A DNA stretch of 64,000 nucleotides, taken from positions 372,001-436,000 of the forward strand of contig NZ_BBRA01000002.1 in the NCBI RefSeq assembly GCF_000975035.1. The letters are read 5' to 3'. The notes under the pieces are model-generated. The model made no database searches and had not been told where the DNA came from. It saw only the letters and a list, made by a program, of their open reading frames with translations. Below, one piece after another: positions 59,874 through 64,000 of this stretch; the stretch's first letter is position 1; each line of letters starts with the position of its first letter. The position numbers and the translations under genes are program-made. This DNA is from Demequina flava (GTDB taxonomy: Bacteria; Actinomycetota; Actinomycetes; Actinomycetales; Demequinaceae).

Positions 59874-60751
59874 ACTGCACCTTCCGTTCGCCAGCGGCTA
59901 TTCGCGAGCACCGCGAGAAGAACCACCGGAGGGAGGATCGCGGCAAGAGAGAGAACTGCAACCACGGCGTCGTTTCCAACGCCCGAGGCCGCAGATGCGG
60001 TGACCAGAGGCAGCGTGACGACCTGCCCGCCGCCAACAAAGACGGTGACGATGTAGTCGCTCCACCCCACCAAAAAGGCAAGAAAGGCCGCCCGTGCCAG
60101 TGCCGGGGTGAGCAGGGGGATGTGCACCTGCCAGAGCACCCTGCGGCGGGAGGCTCCCAGCGTTCGTGCCTCCTCCTCGTAGCCCACATCGTGTGCAGCG
60201 TACGCAGTGCGTAAGACGAACGCCGTGTACGGCACGGCCATGGCCACCAGCACCAACACCAGGCCCATCACCGGCGGAACGTGCGCGCGGAGCAAAAGGA
60301 TGTTGGTCCCCAGAGCCGCGACGAATGCCGGGATCAAGAGTGGGGAGAACAGCAGCGCCGTCAACGTCCGCGGCATAGGCGCCCAGCCGTTCACGAGGCC
60401 ACGCGCGGCAACGGCTCCCAGCGGGGTCGCGATCGTCGCAACCGTGAGACCCAGTGTGAGGGACCGCGCAAAAGCTTCGGCTCCACCGGCCGCGAGCGCG
60501 GACGACACCCCACCCAAGCCCCACTCGGTCGGGAGCCGCGCGGGGAAAGACCATTGTTCGGCCAGGCCCCACAGCACCAGCGGCACCAAGGGAAGGGCAA
60601 ACCACACAATCAGCAGCAGCGCCAGCCCCTGGCGGGCCATACGGCTCATGCCGCGCGACGTGGTCAGCGGGCGGCCGGGGTCGCCTTGGAGCCTGACGGG
60701 ACTGCGTGGGGCCGATGCCGGGGGTGGCACCGAGCGGAGGGAGACGCTCAT
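59870..60751 (-). CDS. ABC transporter permease 2
   Basis: 293 aa from ATG 60751, overlapping the first permease gene (ATGA). About six membrane helices with the BPD_transp_1 EAA loop YEEEARTLGASRRRVLWQVHIPLLTPAL (EAA---G---------I-LP). An ~40-residue Pro/Arg-rich N-terminus precedes the first span. Confidence 0.93.
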   Translation of the reverse strand: MSVSLRSVPPPASAPRSPVRLQGDPGRPLTTSRGMSRMARQGLALLLIVWFALPLVPLVLWGLAEQWSFPARLPTEWGLGGVSSALAAGGAEAFARSLTLGLTVATIATPLGAVAARGLVNGWAPMPRTLTALLFSPLLIPAFVAALGTNILLLRAHVPPVMGLVLVLVAMAVPYTAFVLRTAYAAHDVGYEEEARTLGASRRRVLWQVHIPLLTPALARAAFLAFLVGWSDYIVTVFVGGGQVVTLPLVTASAASGVGNDAVVAVLSLAAILPPVVLLAVLANSRWRTEGAV

Positions 60752-61584
60752 CGCCACACCGCCGATCGTCGCAGCAGGGTGAAGGCTGCTGCGGCGACGA
60801 GCGTGGACAAAGTGACAATCACGACTGCGACGGCGGCAGCCTCTGGCCGGGTAGTGAGACTGACCTCTCCATACAGACGCACTGCCATCACTGAGAGAGG
60901 CTCGGGGTAGGTCCGCCCCAGCAACCACGCCACCTCGTAAGACCCGAGCGTGTAGATGAAGGTGATAGCGCCTGTGAGGATCACCGACGGTGCGGCCAGT
61001 GGAAGAAGCACCAGGCGCAGCCGGGTTGCCCGATTTGCCCCCAGCACCGCAGCAGTTTCGTCGAACCGTGCCACACGAGTGGTCAGCGTGCCTGCCACCA
61101 CGAGTGCTACAAAGGCAGCTTCCTTCCACGCATACTCCAGAATGACTGCAACCCACCAGGGTCCGCCCACCAACGACGGCCAGTCCGTGGGTGGTACCTG
61201 AAAAGTCCGCGCCAGCAGCCCCGAGTCAGCGAGCAGCAGGCCTATGGCCGCGGCCCCGATGAGGTGCGGGACCGTGACCGTAGCCGCGCCCAACCCAATA
61301 AGCACGCGGGCCAGGCGACCTCCGGCCACGATCAGCACAGCAGCCGTACCGCCAACGAGCACGGCGAGTGTGGTAGACGCCACGGCAATGCCCACGGACA
61401 CCGCAATCGAGGACGGCAGTTCGCTGGCAACGCCCGTGTACGCGTCGACAGACAACCGCGCGGGCCCCACCAACGGCAAGAGTCCCAAGCTCTGCGCCAC
61501 GGTGAAGCCCAACCCACCGACGACCACGATTGCCGCGGGAATCGCGGCAACCAACACCAAGAATCTGGCGGGTCCCGGCGTCAT
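60748..61584 (-). CDS. ABC transporter permease 1
   Basis: 278 aa, about six helices; EAA-like loop FDETAAVLGANRATRLRLVLLPLAAPSVI. Pairs with the second permease as the heterodimeric channel. ATG 61584 overlaps the stop of the binding-protein gene by four bases. Confidence 0.93.
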   Translation of the reverse strand: MTPGPARFLVLVAAIPAAIVVVGGLGFTVAQSLGLLPLVGPARLSVDAYTGVASELPSSIAVSVGIAVASTTLAVLVGGTAAVLIVAGGRLARVLIGLGAATVTVPHLIGAAAIGLLLADSGLLARTFQVPPTDWPSLVGGPWWVAVILEYAWKEAAFVALVVAGTLTTRVARFDETAAVLGANRATRLRLVLLPLAAPSVILTGAITFIYTLGSYEVAWLLGRTYPEPLSVMAVRLYGEVSLTTRPEAAAVAVVIVTLSTLVAAAAFTLLRRSAVWR

Positions 61585-62858
61585 CGGCCTGCTGGAATGC
61601 TGGTGCGCCAGCCTTCATCGAGGGCGGGCACCCACTCGGCTGCAAGTTCTGGATTGGCGTCCGTGGACAGCACGTCAAAAGACGGCACCACCGGAGACTC
61701 CGGTAGTGCCTTAAATGCGGATAGGTCATTCTCTGACAACTTGTCATAGTCCACCACCGTGAACTGACCCCACGTGGCGGGGTCGGCCTTCGCCACCTGC
61801 TGTTCCACAGACAAAGCCGTATCTGTCACGACCATTGCCCCCGCGGCATCGGCCGCATTTGCCGGGATCGCAAGGAAGCTTGCATTGCCCAGCGTCCCGT
61901 CCTCCAAGCTGAGGACCTTCGTAGCGGCCGGGTAGGTGCCGTCCTCCACCAACTGGGTGAGGGTCGCCGGCCCATAGGTCATCGTGAAGTCAACCTGGCC
62001 ATCCGCGTACAGCGAGTTGAGTTGGTCGGAGTCTGCCGGATACGTGTCTCCCCCACGCCACAGAAACGGAGCCACACCGGCCAAGGTGTCGTACAGCTCG
62101 GGTGTGAGGTCAACGAAGTCCGCCTCGGTATACTCCGCAGGCACGTTTTCATAGCCTCCGGAAACGCTGTACAAGACGTGTCGGAGGAATGCAGAACCGG
62201 TGAAGTCAGGGGGCGCGGGGTAGGTGAAGCGGCCAGGGTGATCCTCAGCCCACTCGAGCAGCCCCGCAACGGTGGTGGGCGGGTCGGTGACTACATCCGA
62301 GTTGTACGCAAAAGTGAACTGAGCCTTGTTCCACGGCGCTTCACAACCGTTGACCGGCGTGCCAAAGTCTTCAGTCAACAACGGGTCCGCAGAAGACACG
62401 AGCTCCATATTGGGGAGCAGGCTGGTCCATTCGCACAGCCAAGCGTTCGCCTCACGTCCCGTGCGGAAGTTGTCGCCGTTAACCCACACAAGATCCACCG
62501 AGCCGTCATCGGTACGGCCGGCCTGCACCTCGGACAGCATGCGGTTCAGAGCTTCCCCCGTGTCTGCAATCGGCACCCGGTTCAGGGTCACGCCACGCTC
62601 CGCCGCCGCGGGGGTAAGAACGTTATCGACGTAGGCGTTGCCCTGCTCGTCACCACCCCACATCCACAGGTCCACCGTCTGACCGTCTGCATCCGCAAGG
62701 ACCTCATTCCACTCGGTGTAGGTAGCCAATGTGGAGGTGTCGCTTGAAGAGTCCGGTGTTGTGCAGGCGTTCAGCGTCAAGAGCCCAGCGACTGCTAGCG
62801 CGATGGCCCCCATCACACGAGGCAGACGATGGCGGGGCCGAGGCGAGCGAAATGGCAC
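61581..62858 (-). CDS. ABC transporter substrate-binding lipoprotein (YnjB-like)
   Basis: 425 aa from GTG 62858 (AAAGGA upstream). Lipobox LNAC (Cys32). The mature part VDLWMWGGDEQGNAYVDNVLTPAAAERGV...GEALNRMLSEVQAGRTDDGSVDLVWVNGDNF (pieces) resembles YnjB, with the GGxxxxNxY and DLVWVNGxNF motifs. Gene order binding protein-permease-permease-ATPase equals ynjBCD plus an extra split permease. The substrate of this group is not established; thiamine- or spermidine-like ligands are guesses. Confidence 0.88.
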   Translation of the reverse strand: MPFRSPRPRHRLPRVMGAIALAVAGLLTLNACTTPDSSSDTSTLATYTEWNEVLADADGQTVDLWMWGGDEQGNAYVDNVLTPAAAERGVTLNRVPIADTGEALNRMLSEVQAGRTDDGSVDLVWVNGDNFRTGREANAWLCEWTSLLPNMELVSSADPLLTEDFGTPVNGCEAPWNKAQFTFAYNSDVVTDPPTTVAGLLEWAEDHPGRFTYPAPPDFTGSAFLRHVLYSVSGGYENVPAEYTEADFVDLTPELYDTLAGVAPFLWRGGDTYPADSDQLNSLYADGQVDFTMTYGPATLTQLVEDGTYPAATKVLSLEDGTLGNASFLAIPANAADAAGAMVVTDTALSVEQQVAKADPATWGQFTVVDYDKLSENDLSAFKALPESPVVPSFDVLSTDANPELAAEWVPALDEGWRTSIPAGR

Positions 62859-62973
62859 GGATGGTCCTTTGTTGGCGGATTCACGACGAGCCGCCACAGT
62901 ACAGGCGTAGGCCGCGGGCGAACGGTAATCCACCTCACATAGTGAACTACTCGCGCTCGTTAGGCTGGTGAGC

Positions 62974-63741
62974 GTGCACAACTTGACCCCCCGCGTGAAA
63001 TGGCGTGCGGCATTGTTCGCGCTCGTCATCGTGGGCACGATCATTGTCACCTTGACTGTGCCGCTGCCCAGCGTCGACGAGGTGCGCGCGGCAGCGGAAC
63101 GTAGCGGCGCCTGGGCGGCCATCGCATTTGCGGTGGGGTACGCACTTGTCTCACTTACCCCTGCCCCCAAGAATGTGGTGAGCATCGCGGCAGGGGCGGT
63201 GTGGGGGCTCCCCATTGGTTTCCTCATTGTGTACACCGGCGCGCTCGGTGGTGCCCTGCTGTCCTTTGTCATCAGCCGTGTCCTGGGGCGCGACATCATT
63301 GAGCACTTCACCGGCAGACGGCTCGCTCAAGTCGACCACTTCCTCAAAGACCGGGGGTTACTGGGGGTGCTGGGGGCACGGCTCGTTCCAGTGGTCCCGT
63401 TCACCGTGCTCAACTATGGGGCAGGCCTCACCACCGTGCGACTGTGGAACTACGTGCTGGGCAGCATGATCGGGATGATTCCCGGCACCGCCGCCTATGT
63501 TGCCGTGGGCGCGTACGGATTCTCACTTGAGTGGTCGTTCTTTGTCGCAATGGGTGCCCTGGGGTTGCTCACCATCGGTGGCGCATTTTACGCAGTCCGC
63601 GCCCGCACTCGCGCGGGGAACTCGGCTGCCGCAAGCATTGAAGGCACCCCTGCATCGGCCCAGGCGACATCCCACCACGCCGTACCTGCGCCGGAGGCTT
63701 CCGCGGAAGCATCCTCCTCCGAACCGATGGCACCGCAATGA
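62974..63741 (+). CDS. TVP38/TMEM64 (SNARE-associated/DedA-type) membrane protein
   Basis: 255 aa from GTG 62974, TAGGCT 7 bases upstream (leaderless type; GTG 62968 is less likely). Five to six membrane segments; VTLTV, LTPAPKNVVSIAAGAVWGLPIGF and the VTT-domain core FVISRVLGRDIIEHFTGRR...LLGVLGARLVPVVPFTVLNYGAGLT. Members of the superfamily move lipids such as undecaprenyl-phosphate across the membrane. Overlaps the next gene (ATGA), which makes phospholipids. Confidence 0.9.
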   Translation: MHNLTPRVKWRAALFALVIVGTIIVTLTVPLPSVDEVRAAAERSGAWAAIAFAVGYALVSLTPAPKNVVSIAAGAVWGLPIGFLIVYTGALGGALLSFVISRVLGRDIIEHFTGRRLAQVDHFLKDRGLLGVLGARLVPVVPFTVLNYGAGLTTVRLWNYVLGSMIGMIPGTAAYVAVGAYGFSLEWSFFVAMGALGLLTIGGAFYAVRARTRAGNSAAASIEGTPASAQATSHHAVPAPEASAEASSSEPMAPQ

Positions 63742-64000
63742 TGGACGTCGCCGTGCGGCAGGCGCTCAGCCGCCCCATGGAATGGATCGCTGCTCACCTC
63801 GACAGGCCGTGGGTCACGCCCAATGGGCTCACGCTGCTCGGGATGGTTATTGGACTGTCCAGTGCGGCCCTTGCCGGGTTTCAACTGTGGATTCCCGCGC
63901 TAGCGACATGGCTGGTCTCCCGGGCGTTGGACGGGTTGGACGGGACGTTAGCTCGCCGGCGACTGCGGCTAGACCCGCACGCGCGGCGCAGTGAGGTGGG
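63738..64000 (+). CDS. CDP-alcohol phosphatidyltransferase family protein (3' end outside window)
   Basis: The first 87 codons are visible. N-terminal amphipathic part, then WVTPNGLTLLGMVIGLSSAALAG (helix 1) and SRALDGLDGTLARRR, the DGxxAR core of the CDP-alcohol phosphotransferase motif, after which the frame continues off the window. Likely a phosphatidylglycerol-phosphate, phosphatidylinositol-phosphate or cardiolipin-type synthase. Coupled to the TVP38 gene (ATGA). Confidence 0.88.
   Translation, partial: MMDVAVRQALSRPMEWIAAHLDRPWVTPNGLTLLGMVIGLSSAALAGFQLWIPALATWLVSRALDGLDGTLARRRLRLDPHARRSEV

Overview
The window is high-GC DNA from an actinobacterium. Marker genes are glnE/glnA2, WhiB, mycothiol-era oxidoreductases such as AhpE, DUF3052, DUF3145, polyphosphate glucokinase, a homodimeric AceE, and a FasR-fabD-fabH-acpP-fabF type II fatty-acid cluster. 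A Micrococcales-like bacterium is my best guess, but the sequence alone does not fix the genus. Many genes carry a TANNNT box 6-7 bases before the start codon, which is the actinobacterial signature of leaderless mRNAs. Gene order from glnA1 through glnE/glnA2, panB, the Nif3/zinc-ribbon/phosphatase trio, ahpE, aceE and the fab cluster follows, from memory, the Mycobacterium tuberculosis Rv2220-Rv2246 neighbourhood.

Region 1 (1-9,746) is the most unusual part. A 9.0-kb integrated element sits in the 3' end of glnA1. It is bounded by a perfect 27-bp direct repeat (717-743 and 9720-9746) that recreates the last codons and stop of glnA1. The element carries a tyrosine integrase and an XRE repressor, transcribed leftward. 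A rightward operon holds an AlpA-type regulator, small proteins, a RepA-like ATPase, a WhiB-like Fe-S protein, two tiny CxH zinc proteins, a coiled-coil protein and a small-terminase homologue. A leftward cargo block holds small membrane proteins, an ADP-ribosyltransferase-like candidate and an unknown. It has no large terminase, portal, capsid or tail genes, so it looks like a phage satellite (PICI-like) rather than a prophage. The native glnA terminator now lies about 9 kb from glnA.

Region 2 (9,747-18,680) is accessory host DNA: a serine beta-lactamase-like hydrolase, an ArsR-ArsC fusion, a membrane pentapeptide-repeat protein, an alpha-glucosidase with its LacI regulator and a recognisable operator, and two tandem paralogous membrane proteins.

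Region 3 (18,677-40,313) is core metabolism: glnE and glnA2, nadE, panB, map-ppgK, an O-antigen-ligase-like protein, an LCP cell-wall ligase, a formate/nitrite transporter, a hotdog thioesterase, the RNase P RNA gene (rnpB), yaaA, the histidine-phosphatase/zinc-ribbon/Nif3 operon, a potassium channel, tRNA-Val, an HD hydrolase, and ahpE-DUF3052.

Region 4 (40,472-49,333) runs from pyruvate to fatty acids. aceE supplies acetyl-CoA, and a PucR/FasR-type regulator is followed by a perfect 7-bp-arm palindrome at the fabD-fabH-acpP-fabF operon.

Region 5 (49,385-64,000) contains NAD(P)HX repair (nnrE and nnrD as separate genes with def between them), a CsbD stress protein, gluconokinase, a YdjI/YdjG/YdjH-like envelope-stress operon, a DsbA lipoprotein, a tRNA-Pro with an imperfect acceptor stem, a YnjBCD-type ABC transporter, a TVP38/DedA membrane protein and the start of a CDP-alcohol phosphatidyltransferase. 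Two stretches of about 520 bp on either side of tRNA-Pro, and one of 580 bp at 29.8-30.4 kb, hold no convincing gene.
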